This document shows positions 24,615 to 34,234 of a stretch of DNA of 64,000 bases, one piece after another. The position numbers were made by a program, and so were the translations under genes. The notes under the pieces were generated by a model. The model made no database searches, had not been told where the DNA came from, and saw nothing but the letters and a program-made list of their open reading frames with translations. The DNA is taken from NCBI RefSeq assembly GCF_003610295.1, contig NZ_RAPV01000001.1, positions 3,348,001 through 3,412,000 on the forward strand, in the 5' to 3' direction. Source of the stretch: Paraburkholderia sp. BL23I1N1. Lineage in GTDB: Bacteria; Pseudomonadota; Gammaproteobacteria; Burkholderiales; Burkholderiaceae. How positions within the stretch are numbered: the first letter of the stretch is position 1; the number at the start of each line of letters is the position of its first letter.

Positions 24615-26114
24615 TCTCACTGTGTCACATATTTAGTTGCGCGCTCGATTGCCGTACAGGAAGCATGCCATCGTTGCATGAGGCGTAGTCCAAGCAGGAT
24701 GCGCAACGTGGTAATGGAATCAGGAACGTGGCGTTGAGCGCGCTGGACTGCCCCGGGGGACGTAATCCGGGGGAAGGGCAGGCAGCGCACGTTCAAGGAA
24801 GTTTTTTTTATCGCGTCCATCTGATTGCATTCGGAGTCGCTGAGCCATCAGAAACCCATACGCAGCGATACTCAGTGTGGCGTGGTGGTGGAAACCACGC
24901 CAGCCTCGCCCTTCATAATGACCAAGCCCGAACTCCTGTTTCAGGTCCTGATAGTCGCGCTCGATGCGCCAGCGCATCTTGGTCACGAACACAAGCTGCT
25001 CAAGTGCCGCCTCTTCGGGAGCGGTACTGAGAAAGTATTTGAGCGGCTCCGAATCGCCATCAGGCCATTCAATGAGCAGCCATTGTTCGTCGCGAACGGT
25101 ACTTCGCCAATAGTCGCGATGTGCGGGACGAACCCGTACGGCGGCAAAGCGTGAGGAAAGTGCGGCGTTGCTGCCTTCGCGCCAGGTAACGGCTTGCCAG
25201 GCGTTCACGGGTAATTGCATGGCCAGTTCCTTCACCACGATCGGTTCGTGGCCGGGCGCACGGCGCAACAACGTTGGCGGCTTGCCGCGCCCGCTCCAGG
25301 GCCTGGGCGGAAGCGGCGCCGTACCGGGAGCCCACACAGAGGTGCCCGGCCGGATCCCTACCGCGTACAACAATCCCAGTTCCGTTAAGCCATCCCGGAA
25401 AGCGGTTTCGTCGCCGTACCCAGCATCGGCCAGCACGATGCCCGGCGCAACGCCGGATGCTATAGCCTCGCGAAGCTGGGCCAGCGCAATCTGCGGCTTG
25501 GTCTGAAAAGCCAGATCGTCGGGAATGCCAGCGCGACGGGCACGTTCCCGGTCGTCAATCCATTCCTTGGGCACATGCAGCTGCCAGGCAATCGGCAGGC
25601 TGCCGCGTTGCGTCGCGATCGACAGGCTCACGGCGACCTGACAGTTATCCTGTTTTCCGAGCTGCCCGCAGTACTGACGTGCCACCCCGACCGAATGACG
25701 TCCCTTCTTTGGAAAACCGGTGTCGTCAATAATCCAGTAGTAGCCGGTTTCTTCAGCAGCATGTGCGTCTAGCGCGGGCATCACCCATTCGCGTACCCGC
25801 TGCAGGACCGCACGATCAGACCAGTCTGCCTTGGCCACAAAGTGGTGGAGTGACTGGTGCTTCGCACTCGCGTGAAGTGGGTCAATGTGCGCGGCCATCG
25901 GCTCGACGCTCTTGCGCGATAGCGGCAACACCAGGCCCGAACAGTAACCCTTGAGGCCGGCATGACGATCGGCGTGCCCTAACGCCTGCGCCAGATGATT
26001 CAGATACACGTCAAATTCGTCGACATCTTCTCTCATCGCGATCGCCCGAAGTCTGCATTATTCAATACTACCAGGTATCGCTTCGCTGCAAATGATTTTT
26101 GTGACACAGTGAGA
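24615..26114 (-). mobile_element. complete IS701-family insertion sequence, 1500 bp
   Basis: Perfect 15-bp terminal inverted repeats TCTCACTGTGTCACA (24615-24629) and its complement (26100-26114) bound a single transposase gene. Both ends are flanked by CTAG (24611-24614 and 26115-26118), matching the 4-bp YTAR target duplication known for IS701 elements. The element looks intact and recent. The right CTAG contains the TAG stop codon of the adjacent GST gene. Confidence 0.93.
24720..26036 (-). CDS. IS701-family DDE transposase
   Basis: A 438-residue transposase with YYWIIDDTGFPKKGRHSVGVARQYCGQLGKQ (first acidic residue region), VLADAGYGDETAFRDGL (second Asp) and MRWRIERDYQDLKQEFGLGHYEGRG (catalytic Glu, Y-x2-LKQE-like). 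These are the DDE landmarks of the IS4/IS701 supergroup. Full length, with no internal stop. It catalyses cut-and-paste transposition of the surrounding element. Confidence 0.95.
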   Translation of the reverse strand: MREDVDEFDVYLNHLAQALGHADRHAGLKGYCSGLVLPLSRKSVEPMAAHIDPLHASAKHQSLHHFVAKADWSDRAVLQRVREWVMPALDAHAAEETGYYWIIDDTGFPKKGRHSVGVARQYCGQLGKQDNCQVAVSLSIATQRGSLPIAWQLHVPKEWIDDRERARRAGIPDDLAFQTKPQIALAQLREAIASGVAPGIVLADAGYGDETAFRDGLTELGLLYAVGIRPGTSVWAPGTAPLPPRPWSGRGKPPTLLRRAPGHEPIVVKELAMQLPVNAWQAVTWREGSNAALSSRFAAVRVRPAHRDYWRSTVRDEQWLLIEWPDGDSEPLKYFLSTAPEEAALEQLVFVTKMRWRIERDYQDLKQEFGLGHYEGRGWRGFHHHATLSIAAYGFLMAQRLRMQSDGRDKKNFLERALPALPPDYVPRGSPARSTPRS

Positions 26115-26777
26115 CTAGTTAAGTCCTTGAAGAAAATCGGGGATCGCACTTCCAATCGAGGCAAGATATCCCGCCATAGCACCGGCAACTTTTCGCACGG
26201 CAGGACGTGTGGTCATCCGTTCACGCCAAGCCAGCAGGTTGGGCGTTTCTCCTGTCATCGGCGCGCCCTTGCGCGCGCCGAACAACTGCGCCATGTAAAA
26301 CGCAATGTCGGCATAGGAATAGGTCTCGGCCAGAAATTCTCGATTCGCAAGAACTCGTTCCATGCGTCGATAATATTGCAACGCCTCGTTGCGCGCAGTC
26401 TGCGCCGCAGGATCGTCCAGCGCATCTTCAAGACCCATCAGTCGGACAATGTGGGGAAAATAGATTTCATCGCTGCAGTGTTCGAGCTGACGCGCCATGG
26501 CGCGCGCCTCTGGATGCGCCGGCCATAAGGCGGGATTGGGCTTCAAGTCTTCAAGATACTCAAATATTTGCGTGGAATCGAAAATCTCAAGTTTGCCGTC
26601 TATCAGTACCGGCACCTGATGCTTCGGATTGACGCGCAATACATCTGGATGTTTGGGGGCGTAACCGCGCAGCTGGTCAAACGGAACCATCACCAGTTCG
26701 AAGTCGATGCCCTTCTCGTGCGCCGCGATCTCGACCTTGGCACCGAACATGCTCAGGAGTCCGGAAATTATTTTCAT
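26115..26777 (-). CDS. glutathione S-transferase
   Basis: A 220-residue canonical two-domain GST. The N-terminal thioredoxin-like domain has LLSMFGAKVEIAAHEKGIDF, HQVPVLIDG (cis-Pro) and IFDSTQIFEYLED (gamma-glutamyl contact). The C-terminal helices include YADIAFYMAQLFGARKG, the N-capping box region. The stop codon TAG lies within the CTAG target duplication of the IS701 element, so the coding sequence is intact despite the insertion. It is divergent from a WYL regulator with a palindromic operator between them, and is likely regulated by it. Confidence 0.9.
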   Translation of the reverse strand: MKIISGLLSMFGAKVEIAAHEKGIDFELVMVPFDQLRGYAPKHPDVLRVNPKHQVPVLIDGKLEIFDSTQIFEYLEDLKPNPALWPAHPEARAMARQLEHCSDEIYFPHIVRLMGLEDALDDPAAQTARNEALQYYRRMERVLANREFLAETYSYADIAFYMAQLFGARKGAPMTGETPNLLAWRERMTTRPAVRKVAGAMAGYLASIGSAIPDFLQGLN

Positions 26778-26888
26778 TTGTCTCTCTTCATTTGATCTTG
26801 CGTCTCGACAAACTCACGATCGAAGAGATCGATCAACAAGTCGCATCGCGCAGATTAGGGATGTGGCAGATCATAAGTCCGATAACAT

Positions 26889-26922
26889 GACACCTTATGG
26901 CATGTATTTTAAATAAGGTGTC
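26889..26922. promoter_or_regulatory. palindromic operator between the GST and WYL regulator genes
   Basis: Perfect 10-bp arms GACACCTTAT (26889-26898) and ATAAGGTGTC (26913-26922) are separated by 14 bp. The dyad sits directly upstream of the WYL regulator start and within the GST upstream region, so one dimer or tetramer could control both genes. The repeat is read directly; the binding protein is inferred. Confidence 0.7.
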
Positions 26923-26926
26923 GTTT

Positions 26927-27904
26927 ATGAAAGCCAGCCGCCTTTTGTCGATCATGATGATGCTGCAAGCGCGCGGGCGTATGACCGCACCGGCTTTGGC
27001 TGAAGCACTGGAGGTATCCGAGCGCACGATCTTGCGCGATATCGATCAGCTCTCCACTGCTGGCGTACCCATTTGGGGGGATCGAGGTCGCAATGGGGGA
27101 TTTCAATTGCGCGAGGGTTGGAGTACCGATCTCACAGGGCTTACGGAGCACGAAGCGCACGCGCTGTTTCTGGCAGGTTTGCCTGGGCCTGCGACAGAAC
27201 TGGGCTTGGACGTCATGGCAACCTCGGCGCGGCTAAAGATGATTGCCAGCCTGCCTCCGGACTTGCGCGAGCAGGCCGATCGTGTCGCCAGCCGACTGCA
27301 CGTTGACACAGTGGATTGGTACCGTACGCAAGAAACGCCGTTATTTCTGCGTGAAATCGCCAATGCCGTGTGGAGCTCGTACCGTATCGAAGTGAAGTAT
27401 GAGAGTTGGCGTGGTTTATCCCGCCGCGAACTTGAGCCGCTCGGTTTGGTGCTCAAGGGAGGTGCCTGGTACCTGATTGCCAGGATGGTGGGCAAGCCCG
27501 GCGCACTGACCTTTCGGCTAGCGAATATTAGTGAACTCAAGTCCTCCCGCCGTCGTTTCAAGCGCCCTGCTCGATTTGATCTGGCGAAGCATTGGCGTGA
27601 CGCCATAAACCGGTACGAGACTGATCTTTATCGGTTGACGGCACATATCGCCGTGTCGCCGCGCGGCGAGAATTGGTTGGTCAACGCGCGTATTAAAACC
27701 GCTCCAGTTTTGCAGGGTGCAGGTAGTGCGGAGGTGCCATTGGGATGGAAAGAGTTTTTGATGCCCATCGAATCCATCGAGCACGGTGCGCGGAAGCTGC
27801 TGGAATACGGTTCAAATTTGAAAATCGTAGGGCCGCAGGAACTCAAGAATAAATTTATGGAAGAGTTGTCACAGTTGAAAACGCTCTATAAGAGGCGAGC
27901 ATAA
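26927..27904 (+). CDS. WYL-domain transcriptional regulator (YafY-like)
   Basis: A 325-residue regulator. The N-terminal HTH reads MMMLQARGRMTAPALAEALEV, followed by SERTILRDIDQLSTAGVPIW, the DeoR/HTH_11 type. The central and C-terminal region is the WYL domain (YESWRGLSRRELEPLGLVLKGGAWYLIARM) plus a WCX extension ending in FMEELSQLKTLY. WYL domains bind nucleic-acid-like or small ligands. I take ATG 26927 rather than one 10 codons upstream, because that earlier frame runs through the operator. Divergent from the GST gene. Confidence 0.9.
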   Translation: MKASRLLSIMMMLQARGRMTAPALAEALEVSERTILRDIDQLSTAGVPIWGDRGRNGGFQLREGWSTDLTGLTEHEAHALFLAGLPGPATELGLDVMATSARLKMIASLPPDLREQADRVASRLHVDTVDWYRTQETPLFLREIANAVWSSYRIEVKYESWRGLSRRELEPLGLVLKGGAWYLIARMVGKPGALTFRLANISELKSSRRRFKRPARFDLAKHWRDAINRYETDLYRLTAHIAVSPRGENWLVNARIKTAPVLQGAGSAEVPLGWKEFLMPIESIEHGARKLLEYGSNLKIVGPQELKNKFMEELSQLKTLYKRRA

Positions 27905-28081
27905 TTTTGGTGAGAGACTCCGCCAGTTCGCCCAAGTCAACACGACCTAAACACAGCCAGCGGAGTCAATCACGACTTTTACCGAGCTGCAACGATGTTC
28001 GTATCTCAGCACGTACACCCGTTTGTTCGCTGGCTCATCGGAATTCAGTTGATACAGGAAAGCGGTCCGGGCATGCCCGAC

Positions 28082-28112
28082 AAAAAACGCCGCCCCCCGA
28101 CGGGGAACGGCG
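28082..28112 (-). terminator. strong intrinsic terminator after the molybdenum hydroxylase operon
   Basis: Read on the minus strand, a GC-rich stem of CGCCG with CCCC against GGGG and CGGCG, loop GTC, is followed by six T residues. It lies about 30 bp after the large-subunit stop codon. Confidence 0.85.
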
Positions 28113-28141
28113 CATGTCGAACGGCCCTGAAGAAACGACCG

Positions 28142-30352
28142 TCAGGCGCTCTTTTCCCCAGCGGCCGGAAACGGCAAACTGTGAACCCGTTTGCCAGTGG
28201 CCGCAAAAATCGCGTTCGCGACCGCCGGCCCGACCGGTGCGACCCCCGGCTCGCCGACGCCGGTCGGCGCTTCGCCCGACTGCACGATATGCACCTCGAC
28301 CTTGGGCATCTCGGCCATCCGCAGCACCTGGTAGCCGTCGAAGTTGTTCTGCTCGACCTTGCCGTCCTTCAGCGTGATCGCGCTGTGCAACGCCGCGCCG
28401 AGCCCGAAGCCGATACCGCCTTCCATCTGTGCAGCGATGACGTCGGGATTGATCGGCGTGCCGCAGTCCACCGCACAGACGACGCGCTCCACTTTCACGT
28501 TACCGTCCTTGTCGACGGAGACTTCCGCGACCTGCGCGACGAACGTCTTGAACGCCTCGGCCACCGCGATGCCGCGCCCGCGGCCTTTCGGCAGCGGTTT
28601 GGCCGGATCCCAGCCCGCTTTCTCCGCGGCGAGTTCGAGCACGGCGCGCATGCGCGGTTCATGCGCAAGCAGATCGCGGCGGAACACGAACGGATCCTTG
28701 CCCGCGGCGTGTGCGGCTTCGTCGATGAATGCCTCGACCGCGAATGCCGTGTGCGAGCTGCCGACTACCCGCCACCACAACACGGGCACGCCGGTCTGCG
28801 TGGTAGTGAGTTCGACCGAGATGTTCGGAATCGCGTAGGCCACGTTAGCGGCCCCCTCGACGGACGTCCCGTCAATTCCGTCCTTGATCATCACGCTCGC
28901 GAACGGCGTGCCGGCAAGGATCGACTGACCGACGATGCGATGTCGCCAGCCGACAAGCTTGCCGTCGGCGCTCAGGCCCGCGTCGAGCTTGTGGAAGTAC
29001 ATCGGCCGGTAGAGGCCGCCGTGGATATCGTCCTCGCGAGTCCACTGCAGCTTGACCGGCGTGCCGTTCGCACCCAGCGCCTTCGCGATCGACACGGCCT
29101 CGACGATATAGTCCGACCGCGTGTTCGCGCGCCGCCCGAAGCTGCCGCCCGCATACAGCGTGTGAATCTTGACCTGCTGCGGATCGAGCCCCGCCGTCTG
29201 TGCGGCGTTGCCCTGGTCGACCGTCTGGAACTGATCGCCTGCCCAGATTTCGCAACTGTCGGCGGTGAGCCTGATCACCGCGTCGAGCGGTTCCATCGGC
29301 GCGTGGGCGAGATACGGGAACGCATAGGTGGCGGAGATTTTCTTCGCCGCGCCCGCGAGCGCCTGCGTCGCATCACCGTCTTTTCGGGCGGATGCGCCGG
29401 GCTGCTCCGCGAGCTGTCGATACTCGGCCATGATCGCGTCCGAGCTGCGCTTTTCGGCCTTCGAATCGTCCCATTCGACTTTCAGCGCATCGCGACCCTG
29501 CTTCGCTGCCCAGAAGCCCTTCGCGACCACAGCAACGCCACCCGGCACCTGCACGACCGAGACGACACCCGGCACCGCTTTCGCGGCCGCTGCATCGAAT
29601 GACTTGACCGTCGCACCGAAGAGCGGCGGACGCTGCAGCAGCGCGACCAGCATGCCGGGGAATGTCACGTCGAGCGTGAACTGCGCGGTGCCGTTGGTTT
29701 TCGGTGGCACGTCAACACGCGGCAGTTGATGGCCAATCAATCGAAAATCCTTCGGCGACTTGAGCGTGACCTTATCCGGCACCGGCAAGCGGGCCGCGGC
29801 CGACGCGAGCGAGCCGTAGGTCGCGGTCCGGTTCGTGGCCGCGTGATGAACGCTGCCGTCGCGCGTCGTCAGGTCGGAGGCGGGGACCTTCCATTGCGCA
29901 GCGGCGGCTGAGACCAGCATCGCGCGTGCTTTCGCGCCGGCTTCGCGCAATTGCATCCACGAGTTCGCCATCGCCGAACTGCCGCCCGTGCCCTGAATCG
30001 TGCCGAAGGCAAGATTCGCGTAGCGCTTCGCGTCGGCTGGCGCGCTTTCGACACGCACGTCCTGCCAGTTCGCATCCAGCTCTTCCGCGACGATCGTCGC
30101 GATACCGGTGTACGCGCCCTGGCCCATCTCGACGTGCTTGGCGATGACCGTGACGCTGTTATCGGGCGCGATGCGCAGGAATGCATTGGGTGCGAACGTC
30201 GCCTCGGGCATCGTGGCAGCGAGCGCGCGCCGGCCCGTGCCCGCCCATTCGAAGCCAATGGTGAGGCCGACTGCCGCAACGGCGCCGGCTGCCTTCAGGA
30301 AGGTCCGGCGGGATGGGCGTACCGCATCCGTGAGATCGAGATCGGTCGTCAT
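28142..30352 (-). CDS. molybdopterin-binding subunit of a xanthine dehydrogenase-family enzyme (IorB-like)
   Basis: A 736-residue large subunit. The N-terminus has a twin-arginine leader ([18 protein letters not shown]), so the complex is probably exported by Tat with its small partner. The molybdopterin-binding regions follow, including [29 protein letters not shown] and the C-terminal [18 protein letters not shown] with the catalytic Glu of GEPG. This arrangement is typical of isoquinoline 1-oxidoreductase beta-like or periplasmic aldehyde oxidoreductases, which lack a FAD subunit and pass electrons to cytochromes. It is 2 nt downstream of the 2Fe-2S subunit gene. Substrate unknown: an aldehyde or N-heterocycle. 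Confidence 0.92.
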   Translation of the reverse strand: MTTDLDLTDAVRPSRRTFLKAAGAVAAVGLTIGFEWAGTGRRALAATMPEATFAPNAFLRIAPDNSVTVIAKHVEMGQGAYTGIATIVAEELDANWQDVRVESAPADAKRYANLAFGTIQGTGGSSAMANSWMQLREAGAKARAMLVSAAAAQWKVPASDLTTRDGSVHHAATNRTATYGSLASAAARLPVPDKVTLKSPKDFRLIGHQLPRVDVPPKTNGTAQFTLDVTFPGMLVALLQRPPLFGATVKSFDAAAAKAVPGVVSVVQVPGGVAVVAKGFWAAKQGRDALKVEWDDSKAEKRSSDAIMAEYRQLAEQPGASARKDGDATQALAGAAKKISATYAFPYLAHAPMEPLDAVIRLTADSCEIWAGDQFQTVDQGNAAQTAGLDPQQVKIHTLYAGGSFGRRANTRSDYIVEAVSIAKALGANGTPVKLQWTREDDIHGGLYRPMYFHKLDAGLSADGKLVGWRHRIVGQSILAGTPFASVMIKDGIDGTSVEGAANVAYAIPNISVELTTTQTGVPVLWWRVVGSSHTAFAVEAFIDEAAHAAGKDPFVFRRDLLAHEPRMRAVLELAAEKAGWDPAKPLPKGRGRGIAVAEAFKTFVAQVAEVSVDKDGNVKVERVVCAVDCGTPINPDVIAAQMEGGIGFGLGAALHSAITLKDGKVEQNNFDGYQVLRMAEMPKVEVHIVQSGEAPTGVGEPGVAPVGPAVANAIFAATGKRVHSLPFPAAGEKSA

Positions 30353-30354
30353 GG

Positions 30355-30816
30355 TCAGGCCATCAGGGTGGCAGCGGCTTCGTGGATGGCCGCGCGAATC
30401 CGGGTGTAGGTCGCACAGCGGCAGAGATTGCCGTTCATCGCGGCATCGATGTCAGCGTCGGTAGGCGTCGCGTTATGTTCAAGCAAGGCGGTTGCGGACA
30501 TGATCTGTCCAGACTGACAGTAGCCGCACTGCGGGACCTGCAGCTTGACCCATGCAGCCTGGATGGCTTTTGCGGGCCGTCCTTCGATGCCTTCAATAGT
30601 TGTAATGCGCTTGCCAGCGATAGCCGCGATCGGCAGCACGCACGAGCGGGTGGCTTCGCCTTCCAGATGAACCGTGCAGGCGCCGCATTGCGCCATGCCG
30701 CAGCCGAACTTCGTGCCGTGCAGGCCAGCATTCTCGCGGATCGCCCAGAGGAGCGGCGTAGTGGGATCGGCATCGAGCGTAACGTTCTTGCCGTTGAGGA
30801 CAAACGATGTAGACAT
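30355..30816 (-). CDS. 2Fe-2S subunit of the molybdenum hydroxylase (IorA-like)
   Basis: A 153-residue small subunit. The N-terminal plant-ferredoxin cluster is [21 protein letters not shown], with the remaining Cys before it. The C-terminal helical cluster has CGYCQSGQ and LCRCATY. It transfers electrons from the molybdenum centre to an acceptor. I chose ATG 30816 behind GGAGAGG rather than an upstream start, matching the family beginning ([20 protein letters not shown]). It is followed immediately by the large subunit, and is divergent from an AraC gene. Confidence 0.94.
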   Translation of the reverse strand: MSTSFVLNGKNVTLDADPTTPLLWAIRENAGLHGTKFGCGMAQCGACTVHLEGEATRSCVLPIAAIAGKRITTIEGIEGRPAKAIQAAWVKLQVPQCGYCQSGQIMSATALLEHNATPTDADIDAAMNGNLCRCATYTRIRAAIHEAAATLMA

Positions 30817-30995
30817 GGAACCTCTCCGTGGGGAAAGCCCGAACTTGGCGCCGGGTGTACGCGGGAGTGTGACCGACCGCCTGCCGTTGCGCTTACACAA
30901 TCCTGCAAAATTATTGAACAATGCTGCAAATCGAACCGGTCAACTGTGGCTGCCCGGTAGCGGTTGGGTATGCTCAATTCCGTCCACGGAGTTCA

Positions 30996-31946
30996 ATGCA
31001 CATGAAACAGAATTCTTCATGGTTCGATCCTTCGGCCTCGCGGGAAACGGCGCGTCGCGAACTCGCCGCGCTCATCAGCCGCTTCGCGCCAGTGGACGGC
31101 GCGCATCAGACGGCCATTCCCTCGCTGACTTTCTACCGATACTCGGCGCGCGCCGATCTCGGCTGCGGCGTAACGAGCTCCGCGTTCGTGTTCGCGGCAC
31201 AAGGCGCCAAGCGGGTCGTGGTAGCGGGACAGGCTTACGACTACGATCATCTGCATTGCCTGGTGACGTCCGTCAATTTGCCGATGACGTCGCAGGTTAC
31301 GCGAGCGTCGTCCGACGCGCCTTATCTGTGCGTGAAGCTCACGCTTGATCCGCAACGCATTGTCGAACTGGCGACGCAGCTGCATCTGCCGGAACCGGGT
31401 GCCGTGTCGGCGGGCGAAGGCATCGCCGTGGGCTCGCTGTCGGCACCGGTTTTCGATGCAGCGCTGCGGCTCGTGCGATTGCTCGATACTCCGGGTGACA
31501 TCCCCGTTCTCGCGCCGCTCATCGAGAAGGAATTGCTCTACCGGCTGATGACAAGCGAGCAGGGGAAGCGACTGCGACACATCGCCGTGAACGGGAGCCA
31601 GACGTACCGGATCGCGCGGGCGATCGAGTGGATCCAGAATCACTACACCGAGCTTTTGCGGGTGGAGATGCTGGCGCAGGAGGTGAACATGAGCGTGTCG
31701 TCGCTCCATCATCACTTCAAGAGCGTCACGACGCTGAGTCCGCTGCAGTATCAGAAGCAACTGCGGCTGCATGAGGCCCGGAAATTGTTACTCGGACAGA
31801 ACGGGGATGTCGCGTCGGTGGCGATCAGAGTCGGGTATGACAGCCCTTCCCAGTTCAGCCGCGAATATAGCCGGCTGTTTGGGGCGCCTCCCCTTCGCGA
31901 CGTGGTGCAGCTAAGGCGCCGGAACGTGGTGGAGTTTGGAGAGTAG
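30996..31946 (+). CDS. AraC-family transcriptional regulator
   Basis: A regulator of about 316 residues. The N-terminal domain (about residues 40-200; LTFYRYSARADLGCGVTSSAFVFAAQG) is of the AraC_N type. The C-terminal HTH pair reads VEMLAQEVNMSVSSLHHHFK and VASVAIRVGYDSPSQFSREYSRLFG. ATGs at 30996 and 31002 are both possible behind ACGGAG. It is divergent from the molybdenum hydroxylase genes and probably controls them. Confidence 0.9.
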   Translation: MHMKQNSSWFDPSASRETARRELAALISRFAPVDGAHQTAIPSLTFYRYSARADLGCGVTSSAFVFAAQGAKRVVVAGQAYDYDHLHCLVTSVNLPMTSQVTRASSDAPYLCVKLTLDPQRIVELATQLHLPEPGAVSAGEGIAVGSLSAPVFDAALRLVRLLDTPGDIPVLAPLIEKELLYRLMTSEQGKRLRHIAVNGSQTYRIARAIEWIQNHYTELLRVEMLAQEVNMSVSSLHHHFKSVTTLSPLQYQKQLRLHEARKLLLGQNGDVASVAIRVGYDSPSQFSREYSRLFGAPPLRDVVQLRRRNVVEFGE

Positions 31947-32133
31947 GGCTGGCGGCACTCAGATCCGGGGTTTATAGAATCAAGGCATGGCCGGTTGTGA
32001 GTTCCCGTAATATGCGTATGCGCCTTGAGCGGACGACCGGGGCGAGCAACACAATCGCACTCCCCTCTCTTCGGTCGGAGTGCGCCATGAAAACCGAACA
32101 CGTTCAGGAACATAACCAGGGGTTCCTTTTAAG

Positions 32134-32199
32134 ATGTCTGACCAAAACGGTAGTCAATCCGTCACGATGTCTGACCGAACCGGTAGTCAATCTGCATTG
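32134..32199 (+). repeat. 33-bp tandem duplication at the start of the MFS gene
   Basis: Two adjacent 33-nt units share ATGTCTGACC and CGGTAGTCAATC and code for MSDQNGSQSVT and MSDRTGSQSAL. Each unit carries its own ATG in frame, so the gene has two alternative starts. Confidence 0.7.
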
Positions 32200-33378
32200 C
32201 GTCAAGTTGCAGCTTCGAGGCTTTTTCTCGGCGCAACGATTGCGATGTTTCTGTCGGGTCTCGGCGCGTCAGCTGCTGCACCACAGATTGTTCCGTTCCT
32301 GGTGAAGGAACTCGGCGCCTCGCTGCCGTTGGCGGGACTCTATTACTTGACCAGCCTTGCAACGCCAGTCGCGGGGTATTTCGTCGGCCACTATTCCGAT
32401 CACACAGGGAATCGCCTCGGTCTTTTCCGCCTGTGTGCTGTAGCGGGCTTTGTGGGCTGGGCGGGCCTCGCCCTCTCCACTTCGGTCTGGATGCCGTTCA
32501 TCATCGCCGTCGCTTTGCTGGCCGTTTCCGGTGCTACCGCCTCGCAAATTTTTGCGGCTGGCCACGATAAACTCAACGACAAGCCCGACGACGCAAATGA
32601 AAGTGTCGTTGCCATCGCCCGTATGGCGCTCACCGGCGGATGGATCGTTGGGCCTGCATTAGGCGCGTGGGTGGCGGCGGCCTATGGCCTGCGATCCATG
32701 CTTTGGATGACCGCCTTCTGAATGCTTCTACAGATCGCACCTCTCGGAACGCTGAACCCAACTGTCAAGCTCAAGCCGGAGTCGGCGCGTCAGCCCGCAC
32801 ACCACTCCAACCTACGTGCCATGCTTCCACTGCTGACGTTCACAGGACTCTTCGTCATGGTCTACGCGGGGGAGCCGGCAAAGTACGGACTCCTGCTGAT
32901 CTACATGGAAGAACACCTCAAGCTAAGTCCGGCCGTACGGGGAACGGTCATCGGGATACAGCCATTCATCGAGCTACTCATCATGCCCTTCAGCATCGGG
33001 CTGGGCCGCAAGCTTGGCAACGTGTGGTTGATGTGTATCGCGGCCGCTATCGGGGTGCTTGCCAATCTTTGCTTTGCGCTCTGGTCGTCCGCAGCGGGCA
33101 TGTTCGCCGGACAGATCCTCATGGGTGGTGTTTGGGGCATCTTTATGGTTCTGGGCATCATCGTCGCTCAACGCCTGCTCCCCAACGCGGTAGGGACGGC
33201 GTCGGCAATCTTCATGAGCTCGACGGCTCTCGCCTCGGCGTTAGGAGGCATCGCGGGCGGCTTCGGGGCCGCGTTCCTGGGCCTTCCCAATGTCTTCCTG
33301 CTGCCAGCGCTCTTCGCGGGTATAGCCGTTATTGGACTGGCATGGATGGCACGCAGCGAAAACTTCAAGATGTATTGA
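32134..33378 (+). pseudogene. MFS sugar efflux-like transporter interrupted by an in-frame stop
   Basis: Two halves in the same frame make one MFS protein of about 414 residues. The first half covers TM1-6: FLGATIAMFLSGLGASAAAPQ, YFVGHYSDHTGNRLG and GGWIVGPALGAWVAAAYGLR. After LWMTAF comes TGA at 32719-32721, directly followed by ATG and the second half with TM7-12 (LTFTGLFVMVYAGEP, GQILMGGVWGIFMVLGI). The layout matches SET-type sugar efflux transporters. The TGA lies in the central loop, exactly where one codon would continue the fold. It may be a true nonsense mutation, a sequencing error, or two separately translated halves; the gene is probably inactive. A YafY-like regulator follows. 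Confidence 0.75.
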
Positions 33379-33479
33379 TCCCGGCCAATTCACACACGCG
33401 CTCGAGCACAGTTGCAGTGTCTGTTTCAGATCGAGAACCGGTCGTCGATTTACTCTAGTGTCGATATCAGGATTCACGT

Positions 33480-34202
33480 ATGTCCCGCTCCGAACGTCTC
33501 CTTCATCTCCTGCAAGTGTTACGTCGTTATCGACGTCCCGTGCGTGGCCAAGCCCTGGCCGAGGAGCTCGGCGTGAGCATCCGCACGCTATACCGGGACA
33601 TCGCCAGTTTGCAGGCGCAAGGAGCAATGATCGAGGGGGAACCGGGCGTTGGTTACGTTATGAAACCGGGTTTCATGCTGCCGCCCATGATGTTTCGCTC
33701 AGAGGAACTCGACGCCCTGGTTCTTGGCATGCGCTGGGTGGCCGATCGCTGCGACAAGCCGCTATCATCCGGTGCGCTGAGCGCGCTTGCGAAGATAGCC
33801 GCCATACTGCCCACTGAACTGCGTCGCGAATTGGAAGAGTCTTCGCTGCTGGTCGGCGCGCCGTTGAAGAGACCTGCCCACAAAGTCTCGCCTGACCTTC
33901 TGCGTGCCGCAGTCCGAGAAGAGCAGAAGCTCAATATTACCTACGTGGACGCCAGTGGTATTCACTCGCAGCGTGTCGTTTGGCCCTTTGCCCTGGTGTA
34001 TTTCGACCAGGCGCGGGTCCTGATGTGTTGGTGCGAGCTTCGAGCTGATTTTCGGAATTTCCGTTCGGACCGGATCTCGAACGTCGAGCAGTTGGAAGAG
34101 CGCTACCCCAAAAGACGGTCAACACTGCTTCGTGAGTGGCGCAGGCTCAATCACTTCGCGAGCCGCACAATACTGCCAGAATCTGACAGTATCGACCATT
34201 AG
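33480..34202 (+). CDS. WYL-domain transcriptional regulator (YafY family)
   Basis: A 240-residue regulator. The N-terminal HTH_11 is RSERLLHLLQVLRRYRRPV with ALAEELGVSIRTLYRDIASL. A central linker (RSEELDALVLGMRWVADRCD) precedes the WYL domain (LNITYVDASGIHSQRVVWPFALVYFDQARVLMCWCE). It is followed 32 nt later by a VOC protein gene, a pairing often seen in proteobacteria, so the two are probably co-transcribed. Confidence 0.9.
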   Translation: MSRSERLLHLLQVLRRYRRPVRGQALAEELGVSIRTLYRDIASLQAQGAMIEGEPGVGYVMKPGFMLPPMMFRSEELDALVLGMRWVADRCDKPLSSGALSALAKIAAILPTELRRELEESSLLVGAPLKRPAHKVSPDLLRAAVREEQKLNITYVDASGIHSQRVVWPFALVYFDQARVLMCWCELRADFRNFRSDRISNVEQLEERYPKRRSTLLREWRRLNHFASRTILPESDSIDH

Positions 34203-34234
34203 ACTGAGCTTCCTTTCTTGGCGAGGAGCTCAAA

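Noticed and set aside
27995..29602. Plus-strand open frame of 535 codons
   Set aside because: It is antisense to the molybdenum hydroxylase large subunit; Arg-rich translation without domains is typical of GC-rich shadows.
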